This document shows positions 8,292-17,385 of a stretch of 64,000 nt of DNA, in pieces. Source of the stretch: Arcticibacter pallidicorallinus (GTDB taxonomy: Bacteria > Bacteroidota > Bacteroidia > Sphingobacteriales > Sphingobacteriaceae); the NCBI RefSeq assembly GCF_003002875.1, contig NZ_PVTH01000004.1, forward strand, positions 310,001-374,000, read 5' to 3'. Under the pieces are notes generated by a model that saw nothing but the letters and a program-made list of their open reading frames with translations, was not told the DNA's origin and did no database searches. Made by a program: the position numbers and the translations under genes. Position 1 is the first letter of the stretch, and each line of letters opens with the position of its first letter.

Positions 8292-9356
8292 TTAAACACC
8301 GGATATCCAGCCGGTGCTTCCAAAGATTTCTTTGAGCGTGTAACGCTTCATTTCGCTTTTTTTCAACTGCTTTGACCAGCTTACTCTGCTTTGCTTCAGC
8401 GCACCGGGACCGGTACTTTTATATTCGGCATAGAAGGCGGTCTTTTCTTTGTCTGGAAACATCAGATCACCTTTCCAGGGATTCCAGCCTTCGGGTACGA
8501 TATGACTTCCCATTTCGGTACGGATGAAAACTGTTTTTGCATAGGGCCTCCAGGGACGGCCGAGATATACCTTTTCAACACCGGGGGCAGCTGTTAACCT
8601 GCAGTCGAAGAAAACATATCCGAACTTTTGGTCAGGGCGCGTTCCTGCCGCGGTTATAAAGGAATTGGTTAGAGAATTGATGTGGCAGTTCTGAAACACT
8701 GCGGTAGCTTCTCCGAAAATAAAGTCTGTTGTCCCTTCGATATAGCAGTTTTCGTAATACTGTCTGCTATTTTCGGTAGCGGTATATAAGGTATCCTGAT
8801 TACTGAGTAAGCGGCAGTTTCTGACAACCACCCTATCCCCTTCGACATGAAGAGCTACTGCCTGCCCTACCCGGCCTGCTGTATTTTCGATGGTTAGGTT
8901 TTCGATAATCACCCCATTGCCCTGAACAAGCAAGGTATACGATGAATATGTTGAGTGCTTGGCCAGACCTAAGGCATCGGTACCACCTTTAACGGGTTTT
9001 CCGGTATGATCGTTATTCGTAATAATCGTACTCTCGGCACTCTCCCCGATTAGTGTGATATTTGTTTTCCAGGAAGGTATCCAGATCTTTTCCTTGTACA
9101 CACCTTTTTTAATGTGTATTTTAACACGCTCATGCCCTAAGTCACGCACCGAGTTGACCGCCTCCTGTATGGTTTTGTAGTTGCCGGCGCCCGATTGATC
9201 GACCGTTATTTCTTTTGGATATCTTGGATCTTGTGCGATAACTGAACCTGTTTTCATAAACAGAAAAAAAGCAGTCAGAAATGATAGATTGATCATAAAA
9301 GGTCGCAACTTCACCTGTTCTGCAAGTGAAAGCTTGGGCAGCGAAAACGTTGACAT
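8292..9356 (-). CDS. Secreted pectinesterase (carbohydrate esterase family 8)
   Basis: The enzyme removes methyl esters from homogalacturonan, which opens it to lyases and hydrolases. The right-handed beta-helix carries the family signatures GQAVALHVEGD, SNQDTLYT with D188, GTTDFIFG with D211 (the catalytic pair is spaced as in other pectin methylesterases) and YLGRPWRP with the active-site Arg and Trp. A signal peptide ends at VIAQ. The ATG at 9296 would give a normal 22-residue signal, whereas the ATG at 9356 adds 20 residues before it, so the later start is a real alternative. It is the first gene of the three-gene pectin/hemicellulose set running down to 5436. Confidence 0.92.
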   Translation of the reverse strand: MSTFSLPKLSLAEQVKLRPFMINLSFLTAFFLFMKTGSVIAQDPRYPKEITVDQSGAGNYKTIQEAVNSVRDLGHERVKIHIKKGVYKEKIWIPSWKTNITLIGESAESTIITNNDHTGKPVKGGTDALGLAKHSTYSSYTLLVQGNGVIIENLTIENTAGRVGQAVALHVEGDRVVVRNCRLLSNQDTLYTATENSRQYYENCYIEGTTDFIFGEATAVFQNCHINSLTNSFITAAGTRPDQKFGYVFFDCRLTAAPGVEKVYLGRPWRPYAKTVFIRTEMGSHIVPEGWNPWKGDLMFPDKEKTAFYAEYKSTGPGALKQSRVSWSKQLKKSEMKRYTLKEIFGSTGWISGV

Positions 9357-9635
9357 TGGCGTATAATTAGGATTATTTAACTGATTAAGGCAATATTAAG
9401 TAAAACTGTCAAGCCAAACAACGTTACAGCATACTGAAAGTATGCAATCGTTCCCGGCTATTCTCAACGTATGAATGCATTGTCCTCGGAAACGCTAAAA
9501 GCGGTGCAAAAAGACGTCTGGAGGGACAAAAGCAGCGCCACGTAACGAATTGCTTACAGGTTGATCCCGATACATAAACCAAAAGATCAATACGCCTGAG
9601 AAATTTTATTTAAATTAATAGTGGAAATTAGAATA

Positions 9636-12569
9636 ATGAATAGAGAAGATGCCGACCTGATAGAAAAACTCGAACACTTACGTAACGAGCTTGAGGGAGA
9701 ACTACATCTGGACTCTCTGCAAAAAATCCTATACGCTACAGACGCATCTGCATACAGGGAAATGCCTCTGGCAGTAGCTATTCCACAAAATGAAAGTGAT
9801 ATCACGAGAATCATCCACTTCGCAACAGCTGGAAAGATTGGAATTATATTCAGATGTGGAGGAACTTCTCTGGCGGGACAGGTGGTAGGTGACGGAATAA
9901 TCGTCGATCTCTCCAGGCATTTTACCAATATTATCGAACTAAACGTCGAAGAACGATGGGTGCGGGTACAGCCAGGGGTCATTCGGGATGCTTTGAACAT
10001 TTTCCTTAAGCCGTTCGGACTATTTTTCGCCCCGGAGACTTCTACCGCCAACAGGGCAATGATCGGGGGTATGGTAGGCAATAATAGTTGCGGAGCAAAT
10101 TCCATCATCTACGGGAGCACAAGAGAACACCTACTGGAGATAAGAGCTTTGCTGAGCGATGGCTCGGAGGCTGTTTTTGCGGAACTCGATACAGAAGCCT
10201 TCCTGGGAAAATGCAAAGGCGATAATTTGGAATCCAGGATCTACCAAATGACCTACAACCTGCTTTCTGATCCGGCAAGCCGGCAGGAAATCTTCAACGA
10301 ATTTCCGAAAGCGAGCATTCAGCGGCGTAATACAGGTTACGCAATTGATATGCTGCTGCGCGCTAAACTTTTTGGCGGGGAAAACGACACACTGAATCTT
10401 TGCAATATTATCGCAGGCTCTGAGGGCACGCTCGCTTTCGTCAGCCAGATAAAGCTGAACCTCGTTCCGATTCCTTCGGGATCAAAAGGATTACTTTGCA
10501 TTCATTTCAGCTCGGTGGAGGAAGCACTCAGAGCGAACACCATCGCCATGCGGTTCAACCCCAGCGCTTGCGAGCTGATGGATCATTATATTCTTGATTG
10601 CACCAAAGACAACATCAACCAGCGTAAAAATCGCTTTTTTATACAAGGAAATCCCGGAGCGGTGCTTATTGTTGAGTTTATCCGCGATAATCACGAAGAG
10701 CTCGTCGGGGTTGCTGATCTCTTAAAAGGTCAGCTTCAACAGCAAAATCTTGGATATTATTTCCCTTTGATTCTGGACGAAGACTGCAACAAAGTCTGGG
10801 AGTTACGCAAAGCTGGGCTGGGGCTGCTCAGCAACCTTCCGGGTGATGACAAAGCGGTACCTGTTATAGAAGATACGGCGGTTGCTCCGGACGATCTGGC
10901 GAATTATATCCGCGATTTCAATGAGATTTTAAAAAGGCACGATCTGTACTCCGTTCACTATGCGCATGCAGGTGCAGGAGAGCTACACCTGAGGCCGATC
11001 ATCAATCTAAAAACAACAAGCGGCAACCAGCTATTCAAAACCATCGCCGCAGACATTGCAGAACTGGTTAAGAAATATCAGGGGTCACTCTCCGGAGAAC
11101 ATGGCGATGGTAGGCTAAGGGGCGAATTTATTCCCTATATGGTCGGCAGTAAAAACTACAGTCTATTCAAAATGCTGAAAGACACCTGGGATCCTGCTCA
11201 TATATTCAATCCGGGAAAGATCACCGACACCCCTCCCATGAATACCATGCTGCGTTATGAACCAGGGAAGGTACAACCAGAGGTCAAAACAGTGTTCCGT
11301 TTTCAGGGGCAAAATATTCTCCAGCATGCAGAACAGTGCAATGGCTCCGGAGATTGCAGGAAACTTCAATTTTCGGGCGGGACCATGTGCCCTTCTTACA
11401 TGGCAACGAGAAACGAGAAAGATAGCACAAGAGGCAGAGCCAATGTGCTTCGTGAGTTCTTAACCAACTCAGAAAAAATAAATCGCTTTGATCATAAGGA
11501 GATACTGGAGGTAATGGATCTGTGTCTGAGCTGCAAAGGTTGTAAGTCCGAATGTCCTTCAAGCGTCGATATGGCAAAATTAAAGGCTGAATTTCTCCAG
11601 CAATATTACGATGCAAATGGATCACCACTGAGGTCCAGGTTGATTGCAAACTTCAATACTATATCGCGAATCGCCAGTATGTTTCCTTCTGTTTACAATT
11701 TCCTATCCTCAACGCGACTGAAATCTATGGCAGGATTTGCTAAAGAAAGAACTATTCCCAAACTGCATCATTACACCTTAAAAAGCTGGTTCATTAAGCA
11801 TAAAAAGACGAGTAGAACGTCGGATAGGAAAGTATACTTCTTTTTCGATGAATTTAGCAATTACAATGACACGGAGATAGGTATAAAGGCAATATTGCTT
11901 TTAGAGCAATTGGGATTCGAGGTGATGATGGCTAACCATGTTGAAAGTGGTCGCACCTGGCTATCGAAAGGATTTGTTCGCAAGGCCAAAGAGATAGCAA
12001 ATAAAAACGTGCGTTTGCTCAGTGAAGTCATCACTGCGGAGGCTCCGCTTGTTGGCCTAGAACCGTCCGCTATTCTGACTTTTAGAGATGAGTACCCGGA
12101 TTTGGTAGACGAGATGCTTATTCAGAAATCACTCGGGCTCTCGAAGAACACCTATCTGATTGACGAGTTCCTGGCGAAGGAAGCTGAGAATCAAAATATA
12201 AACAGGGAACTATTTTGTAAAGACAAGCGCCGGATCATGCTGCACGGTCACTGTCAGCAAAAAGCCATTTCCACGTTGAACGTTTCGGTAACCTGCCTGA
12301 GCTTACCGATGAACTACCAGGTTGAGGTAATCCCCTCCGGCTGCTGTGGAATGGCGGGTTCTTTCGGACTGGAGAAAGAGCACTTCAAAGTTTCTATGGA
12401 AATAGCCGAACTTGTTCTATTGCCATCTGTCAGAAACACCTCTGCAGAAACAATCATTGCGGCGAGCGGAACCAGCTGCAGACATCAGATAAAAGATGGA
12501 TCAGGTCGCAATGCTTATCATCCGGCAGAAGTTCTTTACGAGGCATTAATAAACAAACCGTCGTTTTGA
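9636..12569 (+). CDS. Fused FAD-linked oxidase and Fe-S protein (GlcD/GlcF-like or D-lactate dehydrogenase type)
   Basis: This 977-residue protein joins the two halves of a glycolate/D-lactate dehydrogenase. The N-terminal FAD-binding PCMH domain contains CGGTSLAGQVVGDG and GGMVGNNSCGANS. The FAD-oxidase C-terminal domain includes HYAHAGAGELHLRP and the LSGEHGDGR segment. An Fe-S region follows, with NGSGDCRKL and a CLSCKGCKSECP cluster motif. Two cysteine-rich parts are at the end (GHCQQKA and SGCCGMAGSFG). The likely role is oxidation of a 2-hydroxy acid with electrons passed to the quinone pool. There is no signal peptide. A GTG at 9621 is in frame, but the ATG at 9636 is preferred. It converges with the DinB gene, whose end is 4 bp away. 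The substrate is not determined. Confidence 0.88.
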   Translation: MNREDADLIEKLEHLRNELEGELHLDSLQKILYATDASAYREMPLAVAIPQNESDITRIIHFATAGKIGIIFRCGGTSLAGQVVGDGIIVDLSRHFTNIIELNVEERWVRVQPGVIRDALNIFLKPFGLFFAPETSTANRAMIGGMVGNNSCGANSIIYGSTREHLLEIRALLSDGSEAVFAELDTEAFLGKCKGDNLESRIYQMTYNLLSDPASRQEIFNEFPKASIQRRNTGYAIDMLLRAKLFGGENDTLNLCNIIAGSEGTLAFVSQIKLNLVPIPSGSKGLLCIHFSSVEEALRANTIAMRFNPSACELMDHYILDCTKDNINQRKNRFFIQGNPGAVLIVEFIRDNHEELVGVADLLKGQLQQQNLGYYFPLILDEDCNKVWELRKAGLGLLSNLPGDDKAVPVIEDTAVAPDDLANYIRDFNEILKRHDLYSVHYAHAGAGELHLRPIINLKTTSGNQLFKTIAADIAELVKKYQGSLSGEHGDGRLRGEFIPYMVGSKNYSLFKMLKDTWDPAHIFNPGKITDTPPMNTMLRYEPGKVQPEVKTVFRFQGQNILQHAEQCNGSGDCRKLQFSGGTMCPSYMATRNEKDSTRGRANVLREFLTNSEKINRFDHKEILEVMDLCLSCKGCKSECPSSVDMAKLKAEFLQQYYDANGSPLRSRLIANFNTISRIASMFPSVYNFLSSTRLKSMAGFAKERTIPKLHHYTLKSWFIKHKKTSRTSDRKVYFFFDEFSNYNDTEIGIKAILLLEQLGFEVMMANHVESGRTWLSKGFVRKAKEIANKNVRLLSEVITAEAPLVGLEPSAILTFRDEYPDLVDEMLIQKSLGLSKNTYLIDEFLAKEAENQNINRELFCKDKRRIMLHGHCQQKAISTLNVSVTCLSLPMNYQVEVIPSGCCGMAGSFGLEKEHFKVSMEIAELVLLPSVRNTSAETIIAASGTSCRHQIKDGSGRNAYHPAEVLYEALINKPSF

Positions 12570-12573
12570 TAAT

Positions 12574-13026
12574 TTAGTCTCTCAAAAAGTGAATATAATC
12601 GGTAACCGGAGGATTGAAGCCATTTCTTCGGAGCTCCATGGCAATCTGAGCACGATGATAGGTTGCATGATTGAATGTATGCAGCAGAATGTCCTGCAGA
12701 TCGTTTTGGTAACTGACCCCCATGCTGTTCGTGTAACTTACATGATAAGTAAAGCCCTCAACGTTTGTATCTACCCATCTCCTCAAAACGGCGGAGGATC
12801 GCTCGTGCAGCTCGTTGCATTCGATAATAGTGTGGTCATCCCAGATTCCGACCTCGGCAGGCAATCCCTGCATCCGATTTACCCAAATTACCTGAGCATT
12901 GACGATATGACTCATGAGATGCAGACAGGTATGGGGAAGATTCGGACCTGTGGTCCCAAGGACATCCAGCAGGCGCCGGTTCGCCCAATCATTATAAACC
13001 CACATCTGATGTATTGCGGTAGACAT
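12574..13026 (-). CDS. DinB-family four-helix-bundle protein
   Basis: This 150-residue protein has the DinB/YfiT-like layout of four long helices and three metal-ligand histidines: H40 in HLMSH, and H120 and H124 in HTFNHATYHRAQ. Members bind a divalent metal. Some act as thiol transferases (bacillithiol or mycothiol dependent), but most are uncharacterised. There is no signal peptide. It is transcribed towards the FAD/Fe-S dehydrogenase gene and away from the Crp/Fnr gene. The family assignment is firm and the function unknown. Confidence 0.85.
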   Translation of the reverse strand: MSTAIHQMWVYNDWANRRLLDVLGTTGPNLPHTCLHLMSHIVNAQVIWVNRMQGLPAEVGIWDDHTIIECNELHERSSAVLRRWVDTNVEGFTYHVSYTNSMGVSYQNDLQDILLHTFNHATYHRAQIAMELRRNGFNPPVTDYIHFLRD

Positions 13027-13135
13027 GCTTTTACCTGGATATTTATTAAAGTTAAAGAGGATTAGGGAAAAAACCGATACAAAGCATACATAAATTCAGA
13101 AATATGAACATCTTTGAACTCCTTTTCTTTCTTAC

Positions 13136-13828
13136 ATGAAACTTTGCAACAAGACCTGCGATTTACAAGAATGTTTAATGTGCCGGGGCATCTTACCCGA
13201 ATGGAAGCCTGCCTTAGACAAGCACCGTAAAAATTATAGTGTAAAAAAGGGAGAAAGCATTATAAGAGAGGGAGACATTGTAAACGGCATTTACTTTGTC
13301 TATAGCGGAAAACTAAAAATCCATAAAAAGTGGGGTAATAAAGAACTTATCATACGGTTTGCTACTAACGGAGCCATTATAGGACACAGGGGCCTTAGCA
13401 GCAATATTGAAACCTTCCCCGTGTCTGCAACGGCTCTCGAGCCTAGCATAGTTTGCTTTTTGGAGCTTGACTTTTTCCTGGCCACCCTACGAGTAAATCA
13501 TGAGTTTGCATACCGCCTGTTACTTTTCTTTGCGGACGAACTTCAGGAATCAGAAAGAAGAATGAGAGACCTAGCCCTTAAATCGGTAAAAACCAGGCTC
13601 GCTAGCGCTTTACTTCAACTGTCTCAGCTTTTCGGTATAAATGAAAATCGCTGCATAAACTTAGATCTTAGCAGAAACGATCTGGCATGCTTTACCGGTG
13701 CCACGTATGAAACAGTCTTTCGAACCATAAACGAGCTGGTTCAAGACGGATTAATCACCCTTGATGAAAAAAAGATACAAATTACAAACCCCTGCGGGCT
13801 CGAGGCACTCACTAAAGAAAATAGTTAA
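13136..13828 (+). CDS. Crp/Fnr-family transcription regulator with a four-cysteine N-terminus
   Basis: The 230-residue protein has a cyclic-nucleotide-binding-type beta-roll (about 30-150), a long dimerisation helix and a C-terminal winged HTH with RNDLACFTGATYETVFR as the recognition region. The first 16 residues hold four cysteines (C4, C8, C13, C16), a spacing that could bind an iron-sulfur cluster as in FNR-type oxygen sensors. The ligand-binding signature of true cAMP receptors is not obvious. The gene lies on the opposite strand to nirBD, and an FNR-like palindrome is found upstream of nirB. It is therefore probably the local regulator of nitrite reduction. That link is an inference from position and motif. 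Confidence 0.85.
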   Translation: MKLCNKTCDLQECLMCRGILPEWKPALDKHRKNYSVKKGESIIREGDIVNGIYFVYSGKLKIHKKWGNKELIIRFATNGAIIGHRGLSSNIETFPVSATALEPSIVCFLELDFFLATLRVNHEFAYRLLLFFADELQESERRMRDLALKSVKTRLASALLQLSQLFGINENRCINLDLSRNDLACFTGATYETVFRTINELVQDGLITLDEKKIQITNPCGLEALTKENS

Positions 13829-13840
13829 GGAATTTTGCCC

Positions 13841-14254
13841 TTAGAACTTGTACCCGAGGCCAAATCCTGGATGCCATTTACCATCTTTTGCAGCGGTTTT
13901 GTTTGTATAATATAACGGAATCTGAACAGCAAGATGTTTGTACGACGCCGTAAAACCTACACCCAGAGATGGGACGATGGTAGAATTCGCCGGACTGCCT
14001 TCCGCAACTTTGTCTTCCTTGATTTTTAAACTGGGCAGCATTCCAAGGCTAAGAACGACAGGCTTCCGAGTGTATTTTATACTTGGACCACCGAAATTAA
14101 CATATGCACCGTTGTCAACATATCCGGCAACAATGAAACCGTCCCATAATGCAGGTTTTAGTGTTGCTCCAGTTACATTGGTCTGGGCATAAATTTGCGA
14201 AGCGGCGAGCGCGAAGGCGAGGCAAAGTAAAGCCTTGAAATTTTTTGTTGTCAT
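13841..14254 (-). CDS. Small secreted protein of unknown function, probable outer-membrane beta-strand protein
   Basis: I do not recognise a named family. The 137 residues begin with a clear signal peptide (MTTKNFKALLCLAFALAASQIYA, cleaved near IYAQ). The mature part is rich in alternating beta-type segments and glycine and ends in GFGLGYKF, with a terminal Phe as in small outer-membrane beta-proteins. It lies between the Crp/Fnr gene (convergent, 12 bp apart) and nirD on the nirBD strand, so it may be co-transcribed with nitrite reductase. A role in nitrate/nitrite metabolism is guesswork. Confidence 0.6.
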   Translation of the reverse strand: MTTKNFKALLCLAFALAASQIYAQTNVTGATLKPALWDGFIVAGYVDNGAYVNFGGPSIKYTRKPVVLSLGMLPSLKIKEDKVAEGSPANSTIVPSLGVGFTASYKHLAVQIPLYYTNKTAAKDGKWHPGFGLGYKF

Positions 14255-14271
14255 TTAAGAATAGGTTAAGG

Positions 14272-14409
14272 TTAACTAAGAGAAGTCGAGCAGATACTGT
14301 CCTTCTTTTTGCCAAATGTATAGAAAATTGCTGCACCTGTGAGAAACAGCAGCCAATTAAATTTAAAGAAAATTACTATTGGTTGATCAGATAACCACCA
14401 GTCGCTCAA
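14272..14409 (-). other. Possible small membrane peptide or gene remnant after nirD
   Basis: The frame of nirD stays open for 62 codons beyond its TAG stop (14461-14463) and ends at TAA 14272-14274. From a TTG at 14409 it would encode about 45 residues with one membrane-like stretch (IFFKFNWLLFLTGAAIFYTFG) followed by KKKD. There is no ATG and no clear ribosome site. The protein-like composition suggests either a translated small peptide, the decayed end of a membrane protein gene, or read-through of the nirD stop. It may also be chance. Confidence 0.25.
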
Positions 14410-14460
14410 GCTGGCAGAATCGGCGAACCTAATACCGGACGAGATGACAATTTTGGAATG

Positions 14461-14850
14461 CTACCCTCCTACGCCCGTACCAGAATACACTGAATTAGCA
14501 GACATCTGTTCGCTATTAATTCCGATATAAACAAAACCGTTCTCTACCTTAACCGGGTAGGTTCTGATAGCGCACTCGTCTCCGCTCAAACACTCTCCGG
14601 TGCTAAGCGAAAAGGTCTTTTTATGAAACGGACAGGCGATCTTTGGCTCATCATGGCACGATCCGATCATTCCGCGGCTAAGTGCCATTTGCTTTTTATG
14701 TGGACACTCATTTTGTGTCGCATACCACTCATTGCGACGTTTGAAATAAAAAAGTGCAATCTGTTCATCCCCTGCTTTTACACATACACCGCCATTTTCA
14801 AGTGCATCTTCAACTCTGCACGCTGCAAACCAGCTTCTTAATAGTTCCAT
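14461..14850 (-). CDS. nirD: Nitrite reductase small subunit NirD (Rieske-type)
   Basis: NirD is the small subunit of cytoplasmic NADH-dependent nitrite reductase, which makes ammonium from nitrite. The 129 residues form a Rieske-like fold. Unlike enterobacterial NirD, the [2Fe-2S] ligands appear present: C49-x-H51 (ECPHK) and C73-x2-H76 (ACPFHK). The usual family end is followed here by about 15 extra Ser/Gly-rich residues. It starts 24 bp after the nirB stop on the same strand, so the pair is an operon. Confidence 0.92.
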   Translation of the reverse strand: MELLRSWFAACRVEDALENGGVCVKAGDEQIALFYFKRRNEWYATQNECPHKKQMALSRGMIGSCHDEPKIACPFHKKTFSLSTGECLSGDECAIRTYPVKVENGFVYIGINSEQMSANSVYSGTGVGG

Positions 14851-14874
14851 AGTTATAAGTTTTTGATAAAAAAT

Positions 14875-17385
14875 TCAGACAACCGTCCACTCTGCTGCCT
14901 TCTTTTGATTACGCATTTCTTCGAAGGTGACCGACGTATCCTTCTCCCCGGGAGCGTTAACAAAATGATTAAATCTCTTTCTGATTTCAGGAGTCTCGAC
15001 CGCGTGTTTCCATTCGCACTCGTATGCTTTAAGAAGTTCTTCCATTTGCATTTCCCAGGCTTCAGCCATGCTTAAGCTATCGTTCAGAATCACATTCCGC
15101 AGATACTCAATCCCACCTTCCATTTTATTCAGCCAGGTAGCCGTCCTTGTCAAGGGATCAGCCGTTTGGATATAAAACATCAGGAATCGGTCGATATATC
15201 GGATACAAGTGTCACTATCAATGTCAGATGCCAGAAGAAGGGCGTGCTGAGGCTTGCTGCCACCATTTCCGCAAACGTAAAGATTCCAACCTTTTTCAGT
15301 TGCGATAATTCCAAAGTCTTTACTTTGCGCCTCTGCACATTCGCGAATACACCCGCTAACAGCCGACTTGAATTTATGAGGAGCCCTCAGCCCCCGGTAA
15401 CGCTCTTCTATGCGTATGGCGAAACTGACGCTGTCGTGCAGTCCGAACCGGCACCATGTACTACCCACGCAGCTTTTCACAGTCCTCAATCCTTTACCAT
15501 ACGCATGCCCGCTTTCAAAGCCGGCCGCTATAAGCTCCTCCCAAATGAACGGAAGATCACTGAGATGAGCGCCAAACATATCAATTCGCTGTCCACCGGT
15601 TATTTTGGTATATAAATCATATTTTTTGGCAACAGTAGCGATAACCATTAGCTTATCCGGAGTGATCTCCCCACCGGGGATACGGGGAACCACAGAATAG
15701 GTACCCCCTTTCTGGATATTAGCCAGAAAGCGATCGTTACTGTCCTGAGCGACATCATTACCCCTTTTTAATATCATCTCGTTCCAAATGCTAGCCAAAA
15801 GGGAAGAGACCAGAGGTTTGCATACCTCACATCCGTCACCTTTGCCTACTGCATCGAGTATATCATCATAGCTCTTTAATTCATGAATCTTAATGAGATC
15901 GAAAAGTTCCTGCCGGCTGTAGTTAAAATGTTCACATATCACATTGCGAACAAATTTCCCGTTCGACTTCATGGTATGTACCATCAGATCTTTGATCATC
16001 GGTACGCATCCGCCGCATCCTGTACCCGCCTTCGTACATTTTTTTATAGCATCAACCGTTTCACAGCCGTCTTCTGATACTGACTCGCAGATTGCACCTT
16101 TGCTGACACCTTCACAGCTGCAAATTAGTGCATCAGCAGGGAGAGACGCGACGCCCATACCAACAGGTTCGCCCGTACGTCCGGCACCAAGGATCAGGTC
16201 TTCCGGATTTGGCGGCAAGGCCATGCGATTATTCACAGTTTGCAGCAGCATGTTATAGCTTGATGCATCGCCAATTAGGATCCCTCCAAGAAGCAACTTG
16301 CCGTCATTGCTTATGTTGATACGTTTATAAGTACCCTTATGGGTGTCTTCAAAAACTATCGTGCGACAATCCGGTTCCGCGATAAATGGGTCTCCAAAGC
16401 TTGCCACATCCACCCCTATCAACTTCAGCTTGGTACTCATATCGAAGCCTCTGAACGACTTATCACCGCCACATAGATGAGAGGCAACCACCTCGGCCAT
16501 TTCATATCCGGGAGCAATCAAGCCATAGATCATTTGATCATATAGAGCACATTCGCCAATGGCGAAAATATTGGGGTCGCTGGTTTGCATCTTTCCATTT
16601 ACCAGAACGCCTCCGCGTAAACCGACTTCCAGTCCCGATAACCTCGCCAACTCGTCCCTTGGGCGGATTCCGGCAGATATCACTAATATATCAATAGCAA
16701 GATCCGTATCATCGTTAAACTTAAGCGATGAAATAGCCTGGTCTCCTTCTATAGCGCGGGTTGATTTGCTTAGATGGATCTCGAGTCCAAGGCGTTTTAA
16801 CTTCGATTGTAGCATTTCGCTTCCGGCGCTATCAATCTGCCTGGGCATCAGACGGGGAGCGAACTCAACCACATGGGTTTTTTCAAGATTTAGATCCATT
16901 AATGCCTTGGCGGCTTCGAGGCCTAAAAGGCCACCACCCATTACGGCACCTACCTTGGCATTGCGGGTGTAGCTTTTAATTAAGTCCAGGTCATCTATCG
17001 TTCTATAAACGAATACGCCCTCTTTCTCAATTCCGGGAATGTCAGGAACAAACGCCGATGATCCGGTCGCTAGTATTAAATAATCATATCGAACACTTAA
17101 GACACTGCCAGAATGAACAATTTTATTAGACCTGTCTATCTCTGTTACCGATTCGTTAAGATAGAGAGTAATGTCGTTATCCTCGTACCACTGTGCGGAT
17201 GATAGCGAAAGATCATCAGCAGACTTTCCGCTAAAATATTCACTCAAATGGACACGGTCATAGGCTCTCCGAGGCTCCTCTCCGAAAACTACGATCTTAA
17301 AAGAACTATTTCGGCTTCTGATCTTTTCACAAAATTTGAATCCGACCATCCCGTTTCCGATAACGACTATTATTGGTGCTTTCAT
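14875..17385 (-). CDS. nirB: Nitrite reductase [NAD(P)H] large subunit NirB
   Basis: The 836-residue catalytic subunit reduces nitrite to ammonium with NAD(P)H through FAD, [2Fe-2S], [4Fe-4S] and siroheme. The order of domains is complete. An FAD-binding GNGMVG lies at residues 10-15 and a second nucleotide-binding GGGLLGLEAA near 150. BFD-like cysteine motifs follow (ICSCEGVSKG and CTKAGTGCGGC), then the sulfite/nitrite-reductase half with SCVGSTWC and SGCIRECAEA cluster cysteines and a GNGG siroheme loop. It is the first gene of nirBD. The 452-bp AT-rich region upstream carries an FNR-like palindrome centred about 145 bp before the ATG, which suggests control by low oxygen or nitrite through the Crp/Fnr protein encoded at 13136. 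Confidence 0.95.
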   Translation of the reverse strand: MKAPIIVVIGNGMVGFKFCEKIRSRNSSFKIVVFGEEPRRAYDRVHLSEYFSGKSADDLSLSSAQWYEDNDITLYLNESVTEIDRSNKIVHSGSVLSVRYDYLILATGSSAFVPDIPGIEKEGVFVYRTIDDLDLIKSYTRNAKVGAVMGGGLLGLEAAKALMDLNLEKTHVVEFAPRLMPRQIDSAGSEMLQSKLKRLGLEIHLSKSTRAIEGDQAISSLKFNDDTDLAIDILVISAGIRPRDELARLSGLEVGLRGGVLVNGKMQTSDPNIFAIGECALYDQMIYGLIAPGYEMAEVVASHLCGGDKSFRGFDMSTKLKLIGVDVASFGDPFIAEPDCRTIVFEDTHKGTYKRINISNDGKLLLGGILIGDASSYNMLLQTVNNRMALPPNPEDLILGAGRTGEPVGMGVASLPADALICSCEGVSKGAICESVSEDGCETVDAIKKCTKAGTGCGGCVPMIKDLMVHTMKSNGKFVRNVICEHFNYSRQELFDLIKIHELKSYDDILDAVGKGDGCEVCKPLVSSLLASIWNEMILKRGNDVAQDSNDRFLANIQKGGTYSVVPRIPGGEITPDKLMVIATVAKKYDLYTKITGGQRIDMFGAHLSDLPFIWEELIAAGFESGHAYGKGLRTVKSCVGSTWCRFGLHDSVSFAIRIEERYRGLRAPHKFKSAVSGCIRECAEAQSKDFGIIATEKGWNLYVCGNGGSKPQHALLLASDIDSDTCIRYIDRFLMFYIQTADPLTRTATWLNKMEGGIEYLRNVILNDSLSMAEAWEMQMEELLKAYECEWKHAVETPEIRKRFNHFVNAPGEKDTSVTFEEMRNQKKAAEWTVV

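Noticed and set aside
9429-9445. Seven-bp-arm hairpin between the pectinesterase and FAD-dehydrogenase genes
   Set aside because: It has no T-run and a very short stem, and it lies between divergent genes, so it is neither a terminator nor a clear operator.
12589-13065. Plus-strand open frame of 158 codons opposite the DinB gene
   Set aside because: The minus-strand DinB frame has the metal-binding histidines and correct length; the opposite frame has no recognisable pattern.
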